From Salvator merianae (Eukaryota > Chordata > Lepidosauria > Squamata > Teiidae): DNA of 64,000 nt. The stretch is from positions 1,552,963 through 1,616,962 of the forward strand of contig QVOM02000091.1 in NCBI GenBank assembly GCA_003586115.2. Reading direction: 5' to 3'. Both the position numbers and the translations under genes were made by a program. Below are positions 1 through 10,896 of this stretch, one piece after another (within the stretch, counting starts at the first letter, position 1; each line of letters starts with the position of its first letter). The notes beneath the pieces were generated by a model, which searched no databases, had not been told where the DNA came from, and worked only from the letters and a program-made list of their open reading frames with translations.

Positions 1-689
1 AATTTGTTAGAATTAGCTAGTTTCATAGGTAGCATTGGTAGTTGGGCACTTGAAAAAGGAACAGAAAATGCTTGGCTCCAAAAATAAGTAAGGAGACCTA
101 GTTAGTGTATGTGTGAATGAGAGGGAGGGGAAGGGGAGAAGAGAGAGAGAGAGAGTCTGGGAGAAGTTAGCAATGGAGACCAAAAAGGATCCTAGCACTA
201 AAGGGTAAACCTCACCCATCTGTAGTCTTCTCCAGGTAGATCTTCACCATACCTAAAAAGGAAGATTTGGGGGGAAAGATGCATAGTCCTCTTGTAGGCA
301 AAATGGGTGAAAAAGTCAGAGTGTGGGATGTGGACAAGGCTCCACAACCCTTACTCCTTTAGTAAAAAAACAGCTCTTTTGCTAAGGGGCATGGAGAGAG
401 ATATGGAAATCTTTCTTCAAGTGAAATCAGCTCAAAAGAAAAAAAAGGAAACTGCAAGCAAGCAGTAGCATCAAGCAGTCTTCTTAGAAAAATCAGTTTC
501 CCCTCTCCATTTCAGGAGGGAGATAAAAGCAGCTCTCAGCCAGGGAAAATGGGGATGAGATAGATGATCATTCTTCATTCTTCATTCTTCCTCTTTTCCT
601 AGTTAATTATGCCTTTCTCCTAGTTATTATGTCTCCTTCCTCCTAATAGAAAAAAACTGAACTTCTTATATTCTTTTCCCAAGTAGAAA

Positions 690-898
690 AGGAGCAAGCT
701 TCACCCATTGGATGAGAAATGGATTGAAATCCTGGCCTCTAGCTCCAGCCAACCTAGCTGTTTGAAAGCAAGAAATTGCAAGTAGATAAATAGGGAGCAT
801 CACNNNNNNNNNNNNNNNNNNNNNNNNNNNNNNNNNNNNNNNNNNNNNNNNNNNNNNNNNNNNNNNNNNNNNNNNNNNNNNNNNNNNNNNNNNNNNNN
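690..898 (+). mobile_element. tRNA-related SINE, partly in assembly gap
   Basis: The stretch from about 725 (CTCCAGCCAACCTAGCTG) to the gap matches the SINE at 17743-17930, with a B-box-like GTTTGAAA. It is absent from the duplicate at 21120. The tail is hidden by Ns at 804-898. Confidence 0.6.
804..898. other. Assembly gap (95 N)
   Basis: Run of N inside the SINE; real length unknown. Confidence 0.99.
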
Positions 899-1026
899 TG
901 GGCAAAGATGTGTGTTTGGTCACATAGAGAGATAAACAGACAATTACACTGGTTGATGAGCTTAAATTCTGTTGTTTGCATTCTTAATGAGAAGTTCTCA
1001 AGATGTAGACTTGAACAATAGGACTA

Positions 1027-1290
1027 GTTTGTTTTTTTAATTTTATTTTTTAGATATATAAAATTACACTAAGTGATTCATGATACGTCAAGTATCATTT
1101 TTAACTACCGACTTCCTACTTCTTCCCAGATTTCTTCTATATTTCATACCCCCCAACCACCCAGTTCTTTTCTTCTACCAATAATCTTCTTTCCTCTTCA
1201 TTCTTTCAATCCAGCAAACACCAGTCCACTTTCCAGGTCTGCTTTCCAGTTCTTGCAAAAGCTCAATAAAGGGTTTCCAGTTTTAACAAC
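1027..1290 (-). mobile_element. 5'-truncated L1-type LINE 3' end
   Basis: About 260 bp matching the 3' UTR of the element at 1914-4626, in minus orientation with a T-rich (poly-A complement) left end. It is flanked by imperfect direct repeats AACAATAGGACTAGTT (near 1014) and AACAACAGGACTAGTT (near 1287), and the empty site is seen at 21242. This is a typical L1 retrotransposition product. Confidence 0.8.
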
Positions 1291-1509
1291 AGGACTAGTT
1301 TTGATGGCCATATACTTGCCAAAATCTTTTGTTAACCATTAATGTGTAATTTCCTGCACTGGAACTAGCTCAGGTTTTAGCTCCTTCAAGAGATAAAGGA
1401 AAAATATTGGTATTTTTGCAGGCAGACTGTCCTTTTTAAAAATGGATGCAAGCAGAGGCAATTTGGTCTCTACAGGGTCCAGGATTCTGGTCAGTTTCCC
1501 TGTATTTGA

Positions 1510-1895
1510 AACCTTTGGTAGCCAACACCACATTCCATGGAAGTGAATTCCAAAGTTTAACAATGCATTCTGTAAAAGAAGAAAATAAAAATAAAATCCG
1601 TTTATCTGTCCTTATCTGCCCAGGATTCAGCTTTTTCTAATATTTTCTAATATTTTAGGAAAAGTTTATCCACACGTATTTTGTACATCTCTATCATGTC
1701 TCCTCTTACCCTTCTCCTTTCTAGATTAAAAAGCCCCAGACCTTACAACTTTTGTCTATACAGAAGCTCCTCCAGTCCCTTAATCATTTTAGTCGTGTTT
1801 CTCTGAAGCTTCTCCGACCCCACTATATCATTTTTGAGATACAGTAACCAAACCTGCACACAGATTTCCAGATCCAGTTGCACCATTGATTTGCC
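1510..1895 (-). mobile_element. CR1 LINE fragment (RT C-terminal and 3' part), left half
   Basis: On the minus strand conceptual translation shows the CR1 end-of-RT signature (motifs like LEELLYRQKL, GLGLFNLERRRVRGDMI). It is split by the L1-type insertion; the right half resumes at 4645. Confidence 0.7.
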
Positions 1896-1913
1896 TAAGG
1901 GCATTATAGTATT

Positions 1914-4626
1914 TTTTTAACCTTTCTTTATTTTTGTTTATTTAAGATATATAAAATTACACTAAATTCAAAAATACAGAGATTCACATTTTCAACTACC
2001 GACTTCCTACTTCTTCTAATGTTTCTTCTATATTTCATAATTCTTGCCCCACCAATCACTTAGTTCTTTTCTGCTACTGATTGTCTTCTTTCCTCTTCAT
2101 TCTCTCAATCCAGCAAGTACAAGTCCACTTTCTAATTCTTGCAGAAGGACAATAAAGGATTTCCAGTTTTCATAAAAACCTATCAAGTGTCTTATTTCTC
2201 AGTAAGTTAATCTATTTATCCATCTTGGCAAGCTCTCAGAATCCTCTTCTCATATCAGTCTTTCAATAATTCAGCTTCTGCTAATTATTCTGCTAACCCA
2301 CTTCTTGATTTCCTCCTTCTGGCTCCTACAGTTCCTTTTTCCTTTTCTTCCAATCTTTTCCATACTTCAACAAAAAAATTTGCATCTTGTCCACAGAGTT
2401 CAGTCTGAAACTTAGTTGTTTCCAAGTAAAGATTACTCCTTTTACTGTTAACTTTGGGCCTATTCGCACTTCGACGTAATAAGCATTGAGAATGCTTGTT
2501 AGGGCTCCACACTTGGCTCAGGCCCAAGCGGCCGGGAGCGGACTTCATCTGCTCCCAATCTCTACCACTGCTGGTGAAGTAAGCAGCAGTCTGATTCTTT
2601 ACCTGAAGCTCGAATTGAGCTTCAGGTAAGGATCCATTTGCACTTACCTTTACCACAGTGGCAGCCATATTGTGGGTGACGGACCCGCCCATCATGCATG
2701 CGTGATCATGCATGTGCAATGGGGGCCCACATGATGCCCCAATTGTGCCCACAATGCTAGACAGGGCTGCGTTGCGCCCCATCCAGTGTTCTGGTGCCCG
2801 ATTGGGCGTGCGCCGGACAGTCACCCTAGCAGTAGCCTGCAAGTCCTGGGCCACTGCCATGGTGACTGGCAGGCCCGCGCAGTGTGCAGGCGCGATACAG
2901 ATCGTGCCTGCATTCTGGGCCCCTTGCTGTAGTGCCATTAGGTCTACCCAATCAGGCCCACCATGCCCCAATTGGGCCTGCATGCCGCAATCGGGCCTAC
3001 AGCACTGCGCAGGCCTCCCGGTCTACATGGCAGTGGCCTGACACTTGCAGTCCGCTGTTGCGGTGACTGTCTGGCGCATACCTGATTGGGCACCAGAATG
3101 CCAGATGACACGCAGTGCAGCCCCATCCAGCATTGCAGGCTCAATCGGGGCATTGTGGGCCCGATCAGGGCATTGCGTGGGCCCGTTCAGGCTCATGTGA
3201 AGGGGTAGACCCCATTGGCCATTGCACGTGTGGGTGCATGTACGCAGCACTTCTGCCTGTCACCATGGCAGTGGCCAGATGCTTGCTGGCCGCTGTCATG
3301 GCAGGTATAAGGTATGTGCGGAAGCTGGCTTCAGGTTAATTTTTAGGCCCCATAGTGCAGATAGTGTCTGCACAATGGGGTCTGTTCCTCCTTAGAATGG
3401 GCTAATTAGCCCATTCTAAGGTGGAAAGTGCAAACAGGCCCTTCAAATTCTCCTTTCTCCTTTGTAGGATTTTTCCTAGGATTTCCTTCAATATAATAGT
3501 AGAACCTTGATCTGTTGCTAGTTGTGACTCATACTGTCTCACTGAAACAGCATCTCTTCTAACTTTCCTCATAAGGAGCACCATTACATCCCTTGACACT
3601 TTGTCTCTATAGCCTGTGATTGGTTCAAATGCCTCTATTAGTATTTCATGTGCCATAGGTTTTGTCTGAAGAATTTCTGCCTTAAAACCTTCTAGTTTCA
3701 GAGCCTTATCCTTTATTTCATGAAGTTCAGTGTGTATGACACCTATTTCATTTTTAAGATCTTGTTTTAATCTTTCAATTTTCCATTCGTGCTTATCAAA
3801 GGATTGACATAATTGCTGCATAAGAAATTCCAATTTATCATGTAAGCTAATCATTGACTCTGATTCCAAGGCATACCTCTGCTCTTTTCACTGTTTGTCT
3901 TTTTCTAATTTTGACTTTCTTATCATCATATTTTGCAACTTCCCAGATTTGAGATGCAAAGATGCAGTCATCCAGTATACTTTTCCACAGTTCTTATAAC
4001 TTAGTCCTCTGACGAAGCCCTCTAATGGTCATTTGCTGTTATGAGTAGACAAATATTTTACTACTCTCAGCTAAAGAAAACCTGCCACCATTCATCTTCC
4101 CAGCCAGCTTATCTCTTAGTTGATAAGAAGCAGTTTCAGTATATTTTAATGTCTTACTGAAGTCCCAGGCTCTTTAAAAGCCTCTACAGATGTTTTAGCA
4201 TCTTGCTGAATTATTTTATTTAGACTTTCAGCAAATATTCTCAGGGCTATAATTGTAGAATTTTTTTCTGAAGTTTTTTTGTGTTTATCTTAAGTTTGAT
4301 ATCTTCGTAAATTAAAAGAGGATCAGGCGAACTTACTGTCTTTCAAGACGACACACAACGTAACTCAGGAATGTTGTTGATGTTCCTCTGTGCTCCATCC
4401 AGCTCCTCCTGTACGCGACGGGTGCGAGAATACTACTGCCCCCGCTGGGGGAGAAACTTGATTGGAGCTCTAATGAGGAATTCCTCTGCCTCCCTGTCAC
4501 TTAGGGAGATAAAATCTTCTGACAGATGGGGTTAAGACTCCCCCCTCTGTCTCCTCACGTTGCAGTTTGCTTAGAGGAGAAATTCCTCTCAGCAACTACA
4601 TATGGCCATCTTCACAGAAGTCCTCT
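1914..4626 (-). mobile_element. L1-type element with ORF1 but no ORF2 (HAL1-like)
   Basis: Minus strand, flanked by an 18-bp target duplication TAAGGGCATTATAGTATT (1896-1913 and 4627-4644), with a short poly-A (plus-strand T run) at 1914. A 5' region leads into an ORF1 relic (about 3960-2285) with an N-terminal coiled coil and an RRM/C-terminal-like part (SRDVMVLLMRKVRRDA, TIILKEILGKILQRR). It then goes straight into a 3' UTR at about 2280. No endonuclease or reverse transcriptase is present. Without the nested element C (2456-3441) the insertion is about 1.7 kb. It could be an internally deleted L1 or a lineage of ORF1-only elements. Confidence 0.7.
2456..3441. mobile_element. Element C, copy C1 (986 bp non-autonomous DNA element)
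   Basis: Starts GGGCCTATTCGCAC and ends GTGCAAACAGGCCC, inverted repeats of each other. It is inserted in the ORF1 of the L1-type element: the reading frame continues on both sides. Flanking bases TTT/TTC suggest a 2-3 bp target duplication. Interior is GC-rich with ATTGGGC/GCCCAAT and TGGC/GCCA words. Hairpins lie at 2477-2501, 2597-2630 and a perfect 30-bp palindrome at 3391-3420. No coding region. Confidence 0.8.
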
Positions 4627-4644
4627 TAAGGGCATTATAGTATT

Positions 4645-4760
4645 AGCATCCCTGCTTTCAATGCTGTTTTTTATTATTCGTAATATGCTATTGTCCTTTT
4701 TATAATTGTTTTAGCCATTTGAGACTTGAAATGCAGGATATGCTCAAAGAAATTTTATTT
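4645..4760 (-). mobile_element. CR1 LINE fragment, right half
   Basis: Continues the CR1 piece at 1510-1895 after the L1-type insertion. It precedes the 3' end of the coiled-coil gene. 4760-5108 is AT-rich with nothing else recognisable and probably includes the gene's 3' UTR. Confidence 0.55.
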
Positions 4761-5108
4761 ATCAGAATTACTAGTTTTAATTTTTTTTATTTTTTGTACT
4801 GTAAAGTCATTAAGTTCAAGGCCTAAAATTATTACACTGCATCAAAATAGAGTTCTGCACGTACTTTATGATTTGTAAAGATAGAGAATATTGTACTAGT
4901 ATTTATTAAAAAAGAAAAGAAGACAAAAACTAACTGATGCCTAATTGCTTCATGGTACTATGCATAGATTGACCACTTAGGATGGTACTTACAGACAAAA
5001 GTTTTGCACAAGGCTAAAAGCAATGTGAAAAGGCCCCATGTTTACAATTTTTGTGCAACCATTCCGACCATGTTGTGCTTCAGGGCTACACTATGAAAAA
5101 GCACTGAC

Positions 5109-5575
5109 TTAAACATGCTTCTCCTGGCTCCACTGCACGGCATCTTGCAAGTTTCCAGCCAATCTTTTAACTTCTGGGGTGATCAGAAATGATACCTCCT
5201 TTTCATTTACTTTTTTAACTTTGGTTTGAATAAATTCATTAACCCGTTTCAGAATTCGTTTTAAGCTTTCCACGTCATAACGGCCCTTCACCATTTGGAC
5301 ACGATTATTTAGATTCTTGAGGAATAATTCACAATTTGTCAGCTGCTCCACTGGGTCCTTCAGCAGTTGCAACTCTGCTGATTTCTGCTGAATTTCCTTC
5401 TCTAGGTCATCCAGTTTCTTTCTCTGCAGCTCGATCTTGCGCTCAGTCATTACCACGTCTTCGGAGCATTTTGCCCGCTCTGCACGGGCTTTGGCAACAG
5501 CATGCTCTCCATCGACAATGGCTTTCTGAATTTGGTTGACCACTTCTTTGGCATTTTCTAGAGCAGCTTTCTTAA
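5109..5575 (-). CDS. Coiled-coil gene, coding exon 2 with stop
   Basis: Minus-strand acceptor TTTTACTTGCAG precedes base 5575. The first two bases complete the Val codon left open by exon 1, and the frame continues KKAALENAKEVVNQIQK to the stop (TAA at 5109-5111). 155 residues, helical, ending WSQEKHV. Possible minus-strand poly(A) signals AATAAA lie at 4754-4759 (inside a CR1 remnant) and about 4900. Confidence 0.8.
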
Positions 5576-7733
5576 CTGCAAGTAAAATACCAACTGGGGT
5601 AGTGTGAGAAAAGAGAGAAAATGAGTTAATCCTATGTATTGTGGTGAGATTCGGATTAAGTCAGCATAGTTTAAAAATGAAGAACCGAAAATGTGCTGGT
5701 ATCAACATTCTCAGAGGCAAAAATAGCTACTTAACCATAAGTATACGTGATGGAAATGAGCCATTTTGTGCCTTTCTTCAGAATATCACTGGGACACAGG
5801 AATAAGAAGAGGCTTTTTTCAAGCTTCAGAAAGCTGTTTTGAAGCTACATTCTAAAGAAGAGGTGTTTCTCTCATCATACATTTATGTTGAATACTGCAT
5901 GTCCATCAGCTTTGCCCTCCAGGTTTTATGCATTCAGCAAAAGTTTTCAAGTGGACATCTCTGCACTGATTTCTGTACAAAGAAAGCTGAGTCTGGCTTC
6001 CAGCAACTGGCAGCTAAAAGAGGCACTGCATTTAATACTTCTTTGAAAAAGTTTGTACTTTTTAAATTGTTGCTGGGTGCCATCAAATTGTGGCCAGCTG
6101 CTGATTGGCTGCATGGGTACTTCAATGCAGGGTGGGTTTTTCTGGGCAGAGATACTCCCCACCAAACTGGCCAAAATACTTAATCCTTGGAAATGTCTCT
6201 GAAGCAAGGGTATGCAAAATGGTGTTCTGAATGGCCATGTCCACACTTCTACTGGAAGGGAGGGAACGTGCCCCTAATAAACTGAAACTGGGAGGCTTAC
6301 ACCCTTCTGCTCGCCTCCCTGGGTCAGTCTAGCTCCCCTGGAAATGGCAGTAGATCAGAAAAACAGGTCAACTGGTGTCCTGGTTGTTAAGAGCAGTGGA
6401 CTGGGAATACTGGTTTTACTGGGGGAAAAGAGCTCTAACAGCCACTAACTGAGCTCCAGAGATAATTTGCATATTCCCAGTGCATTCTGGGAGGAGGCAG
6501 AAAGTCACTAGCTGGGAAGAAGGTAGCTCAGCAGACTACGTGCCTAATGGTGCACAATTTTTTTTTATTTGTAAATTAAGTTTATAGATTAAAGATCATT
6601 GGAAGTACTCTGACCTGCTTAATATTTCACAAGAGGACATCAACTTCCCCCGGACAATATGGAGAGAGAGTGGAGCTTTGTAGTCAGCTACAATGGATTT
6701 AGTATGTTTACACTCCTACCAGAAGAGAACCCAAACTACACCTGCCACAAATGCAAGCTTGTGTCTCTACTGGAAGGGAATGTGCGAAGTCTTGAAAAGA
6801 GAGTAGCTGCTTTGAAGCTCATTAGGGAAGCTGAGAACTTCCTGGATAGAACAGAAGAAGCTCTTCAAAATGATCAAAGAGAAGAAAATCCCAGAGAATG
6901 TATGAAAGCTGAGAAATGGAAGCATGTGACCCAAAGAAGCAGGAAGATAAGGAGAGAGTTAGCACCTGTACAGCTCAAGAACCGGTACCAGGCTCTCACA
7001 GAGGAGGACAAGGAAGGTGCATCCATATTGCTCTGGTGTTGAATGGGGACAATGGCATATAAGCCCTTGCAATGTGGACGGCACCTGCTGGGCTTGGACC
7101 AGTACAGGTTGGAGGGAAATCGCTCCAAGAGAATAAGTGCAGAAACAACCTGGTCTCTTCTCTTTCTCAGCCATATTAGTTAGACTGTCGCTTCTCACTG
7201 GAGACCCTAACATTGCAACATTAGTGTTCTCGATAAACAGTTGCAGTGAACTTACCAACAAGCCATGATAATGTTAGCCATGGTAAGAGCTCCTTTATGT
7301 GTTTTTCATTCTCTGCCATACCTTGCTTTGCTTCCTCCAGACGTTTGTTCAGCTCCGTCAACTGATTCGCCAACATGTCCACAATATTCTGGGCCACATC
7401 TTGGCTCTCCTTCTTGAGCGTCAGGGAGATTTGAAGTTTTCCAAGGACCCACTGGGCATTTCTTTCTTCCAGCTCCAGGCGCCCCCTCTGTTCTATCAGC
7501 CGCTCTGTTTCGGACTGGAAAGTCTGCCGGCAATGGAGAGACTCTTCGGCTGCAGCTTCTGCAGCTCTTGATGCTTCAGAGACGCAGTGCCCTATCTCCT
7601 CAGTGCCAGGAACAGCCTTCTGAAGGCATTTTGCCAAGGAGAGCAGACTCTTCAGGCTGTTGGTGAACTCTGCCACAATAGTTTTCTCATAGGTGCTCAT
7701 TTTCTGTTCTGCAAAGACTGAAAGGGCCATCAT
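5109..7733 (-). CDS. Two-exon coiled-coil protein gene, 314 aa, family not recognised
   Basis: Coding exons 7733-7256 (478 nt) and 5575-5109 (467 nt) splice in frame to 314 codons plus TAA. Residues about 60-145 and 162-240 are long charged helices with coiled-coil spacing. Between them is a hydrophobic patch LLPWLTLSWLV (149-159) placed right at the exon junction, followed by VKKAALE. There is no signal peptide. Met12 (MSTYEK) is an alternative start. The intron holds a plus-strand CR1-like fragment. A minus-strand paralog relic (17040-18800) and a second copy of the promoter segment (40130-40525) show it belongs to a tandem family. I do not recognise the protein. Two long helices around a hydrophobic hairpin resemble a helical membrane-inserting or filament protein, but this is only architecture. 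Confidence 0.78.
5576..6640. other. Intron sequence, no feature recognised
   Basis: Intron 2 of the coiled-coil gene up to the LINE fragment. Several short open frames occur on both strands but none has splice signals or family motifs. Confidence 0.5.
6640..7200 (+). mobile_element. LINE (CR1-like) ORF1 fragment in the coiled-coil gene intron
   Basis: A 127-codon open frame at 6659-7042 has a CHKCKLVSLLE start followed by a short coiled coil and a LKNRYQAL motif, the pattern of first ORFs of CR1-type LINEs. The 5' flank 6430-6640 may be its 5' UTR. It lies antisense inside the intron between the two coding exons and is not a host exon. Confidence 0.55.
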
Positions 7734-7740
7734 GACTCAC
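7256..7740 (-). CDS. Coiled-coil gene, coding exon 1
   Basis: On the minus strand the acceptor is TTTGTCCTCTTCTTCAG, so the exon begins at 7740; two consecutive ATGs follow at 7733 and 7730. The donor is perfect, TTG/GTAAGTTC, after base 7256. The exon contributes 159 full codons and one base. It is rich in Glu, Ala, Gln and Leu, ending in the hydrophobic patch before the donor. Confidence 0.8.
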
Positions 7741-8895
7741 CTGAAGAAGAGGACAAAGTGTTGGAGGGAAATGAAAATACGTTTACATAATGCTACCAGG
7801 TTTATAGTGACACCAGCTTTTTGTTGGCAATTGCAAAAGATGAGGTTACAAGGGAATCTACTGGTCTTTAAGGAGCCAGGAGTCTGTTACATTTGTGCTT
7901 TCAGAAGCCAATGTGGAGAGCCTCATCTGCTTTGTGGACCGGGCTACTGGAAGGCTGTGCCTCCTGGATAAATGCGACATCCCCTTGGGATGAGGTGTCG
8001 GACCAGGCTATGGTGCAAAAGTATTGCTGTGGCTCACATGAAGGGGAGACCGCTTTAAAGCAGTCTCAGAAGCATTCCACGGTGGTAGACTATGAATAGC
8101 AATGAGTGGCTGATTTGGTCTACTGGGCAGAGGGAGCCTGGTGCCTTTTCAGTGGACTCCTGAAAGCAGCTATGGAAATTTATCACTTCTTGGTTTCCAG
8201 CTAAAGCAGCCCCAGCTGTTAACTTCAGAAGCTGGGAACTTTCATTCCCGTCGTCCAAAGCTGAGCCAGAATGAGCTGTCTGTAATGCAGGTGGTCCTTG
8301 ACTTGGCTACTGTCTGCCTGTCTAATCATGTTGGCATGAGGTACTGCTTTGTTGATCTGTCCTTATCTGGGATCCACGTGGTCTTACTGGACTGTGCCAG
8401 TAGAATACCAGATTTGGGGAGATCGCATGTCCCTGGTGCCTGGCCTGCTTGCAGTGGTGGACTCTGCTCTGGGAGCACTCTGTTTACAGAGCGGGTATAG
8501 CTACTCAAGAAATATGGCACAGGCCAAGGTGGCTACTGTCACTATTGTGCAGAAGGATGGCAGAGGCAGCAGTAGCCTGTGATCTATTCTGGAGCACAGT
8601 GATGCTTTGCCAGGTTCCAAAAATGTCTCACTTCCGGCAACATGCCCGGAATCTATCATCCCCTGTGTGCAGCACTGATATTGGGGAACTTCTCTCCCCA
8701 GTTTCTAAGTTATGCCAGTCTACGTGCAACATCAAAGTTGACAGCCACCCACTCCGCTCTTGGTCTGGAGAAAGCTCTGGTCCAGGAGTGGTTTTCTCTG
8801 TGTGCACCAAGTGGTGCTTTCTGAAGTTGCCACACTTTTGATCCAGCAGACTACTCTGTCTTTCCTACCGGAATGGTAAACATATAAACCTTGAG
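7741..8895. other. Intron 1 of coiled-coil gene, mostly unrecognised
   Basis: No gene seen. 8200-8260 contains the AACTTTCATTCC core shared with element D, so a decayed D copy may lie here. Confidence 0.4.
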
Positions 8896-8896
8896 T

Positions 8897-9035
8897 TGTT
8901 ATTGTACAAACAGAAAGTGATGTCCAACTCTTTGTGGACCATAGTACATCAGGTCCTTCTGTCCTCCACTGTCTCCCAAAGTTTGCCCAATCTCAAGTTC
9001 ATTGCTTCCAAGACACTATTTATACATCTTGGGTT
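8897..9035 (+). mobile_element. BovB (RTE) LINE 3' tail fragment
   Basis: Contains the BovB tail pattern GATGTCCAACTCTTTGTGG, then CCTTCTGTCCTCCACTG and AGTTTGCCCAA. BovB is frequent in squamates and ruminants. A second copy is at 49154-49260 on the minus strand. Confidence 0.65.
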
Positions 9036-9045
9036 ATGACCCCTT

Positions 9046-9654
9046 GGGCCTTTTTGCACTGTAGCGGTAGACAGTTCTTGTCCGTTCGCTGGAACGGAGG
9101 TTTCGCACTGCCGTGGGCGCGCGCCTCATCCGATCCGAACCACTCCATACCCGATCCAAACCCGAAACTGGATAAGGCCAGATAACAAAAAAGATGTCTT
9201 CATCCCGACCTGCGCGATGGAGCGAAGATCGGGCATGGTGCTTTTGCACTGTTTGCCTCAGCGTCGGCCGTGGCTGTTGCGGCTACGCATGCGTGCTCTG
9301 CTGCTTCGCTTCCGGGGTGCAAAGTTTTCGTACCCCGCTCCGCTGCTTCGTAACCCAGTACGATACTTCGTACCCGGGATAGTTCTTTCGGCTTGGTAGC
9401 CGAGCTGCTGTTACGAAGCCGGCTTCGTAACCAGCCCTCTGGGTACGAAGTGGGTGCGAAGGTGCGAAGTGGGTATGAAGCGGGTGCGAAGTGGGTACCG
9501 AACTAGCGGCTACCATTCGCACTGTCCCCTCTGCTGGTCGGCTTCGGGTTCGTTCCTCTGGCCGGGAGTGTGAATGGCACCGAGCGTTCCCCAACCTCTC
9601 CGGTTCGAAGCCGACTACTGGGAACGGTCTACCGAGCTCAGTGAGAAAAGGCCC
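9046..9654 (+). mobile_element. Element E, copy E1 (609 bp, CpG-rich DNA element)
   Basis: Ends GGGCCTTTTTGCACT and GTGAGAAAAGGCCC, flanked by a 3-bp direct repeat CTT (9043-9045, 9655-9657). It is very CpG-rich, with many TACGAAG/CTTCGTA words and a central palindrome TTACGAAGCCGGCTTCGTAA. A second copy in the opposite orientation is at 34585-35204. No coding capacity. Confidence 0.85.
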
Positions 9655-9964
9655 CTTATCCCAGTTCTCTGGGAAGGATCCTATACTCGGTACTAACCTG
9701 TCATAAACATCTATTAGACAGTGTGATGATGTTAATGTATTAGCATTAGGTGCATCGTAAAACAACTCCCCCTTGCGATTATTGGAAGAATGATGGGTTT
9801 AGTTGCCTGAAATCTCCCCTGGGCATCTTGAGCCATCACTTGAATGGCATGGGTCACAATTTTCCTATGAGGTTTGAACTCCTTCCAGGAAGAAAGCCAT
9901 TTTCTCCTCTCTGCCTAGATTACAAAGAGAGATTAATAGAACTACTTCAGAGTCTTTGCTGATT

Positions 9965-10378
9965 ATTAAAATAGCATTTTATGAAGCCTCTTTACACCCA
10001 ACAATCAGGCTGTTTAGTCTCAAAACTTGTTTCCTCTACTTAGCAGCAAATCTCCCAAGGTTTTTCCTACTCTGCTATTTCAAATAACAGCATGAATCCT
10101 AGACCATTTCCTATTCCTGATTTCAAATATCTTGTAGGAGGAAAGAACATACAGATCCCAGGTCTTCCAGTGACGATTTAAATCTGTTAAAATTGGCACC
10201 TTCCCAAATGCATATTCTACAGCATGAAATTATATCCCACCCTCTCTGGGAAAATTCTCCCTTTCACACACCTTACCTTTCTTTCTTCTGGCTGTGGCCC
10301 TTTGCTTGAGAAACTGGTCCCAGCATATCAGGTGGAGGCTCTTTTATAGAAGGAAGGAAGAGTTGGAACCCTCCCCTC
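9965..10378 (-). repeat. Promoter/leader segment, copy P1
   Basis: About 410 bp closely matching 40130-40525 in the same orientation, from ATTATTAAAATA-type sequence on the left through the TATA box on the right. It contains the TATA box, leader exon and the start of intron 1 of the coiled-coil gene. No transposon ends or target duplications are seen around it, so a genomic duplication is more likely than transposition. Confidence 0.65.
10277..10348 (-). promoter_or_regulatory. TATA promoter and non-coding first exon of the coiled-coil gene
   Basis: On the minus strand TATAAAAG lies at 10348-10341. About 30 bases downstream a short exon of roughly 40 nt ends AAAG/GTAAGG with its last base at 10277. 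The next acceptor in a fitting position is at 7741, just before the start codon. The whole segment recurs at 40130-40525 with both the TATA box and the donor kept, which supports it as a conserved promoter and leader exon. No transcript evidence is available. Confidence 0.6.
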
Positions 10379-10896
10379 TAGCGGCAAGTAAGGATGCCTG
10401 CATCCCTACAAAAGTCAATCTATAGAGGAGGAGTTGAAAATGATAATTGTGCATTTAACCTTTAACATTCTCTCACATCCATAGAGCATGGGTTGTCCAG
10501 ATGGAAAGGAAATCTTATGTATTTGCAGGCAAGTGGCTAGTGTCACCAGTCAGACAGAGGGTCTTCTCTGTGGTAGCCCCCAGGGTATGAAATAGTCTTC
10601 TCCTAAAGATACACCAGGCCTCTTCATTGATAATTTTTTTGTGTTTGGTGGAAACATTCTTGTTTACCCAGGCATTTGGTAACTAGCTCTGCCTTTTGGA
10701 TGTATCAAATATGGCATAGTAAGTTCACAAGATCCAAGGGTGTTTCTGCACTTAATGCGCTTGATCTGGATCATCCAATTCAGATCAAGAGATGCCCTCT
10801 GCTCTGAATCATGGACTGGAACAATACCATCAGCACCGCGACCAGCTGTTCTGGTCTAGCCACCGCACCTACCCGGAAATCCTACGGGAATGCAGG
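10379..10896. other. Unassigned; possible partial DNA element
   Basis: No gene. 10738-10890 shares TTTCTGCACTTAATGCG and GATCTGGAT words with the element at 56980-57397. Confidence 0.35.

Larger units (their letters stand above)
1..1510. repeat. Duplicated segment, copy 1 (with later insertions)
   Basis: Matches 20464-21475 in the same orientation from the first base of the window to a shared stretch ending CCCTGTATTTGAAACC. Relative to copy 2 it has gained a SINE plus the assembly gap (about 690-898) and a 5'-truncated L1 3' end (1027-1290). A GA-rich tract lies at 127-155. No gene is seen. It could be a segmental duplication or a long repeat such as an LTR; the left boundary is off the window. 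Confidence 0.7.

Noticed and set aside
2285..2983. 232-codon minus-strand frame
   Set aside because: Fusion of element C1 sequence with the C-terminus of the L1-type ORF1; not a gene.
6659..7042. 127-codon plus-strand frame as a host gene
   Set aside because: Motifs fit a LINE ORF1; it lies antisense in the coiled-coil gene intron with no splice support.
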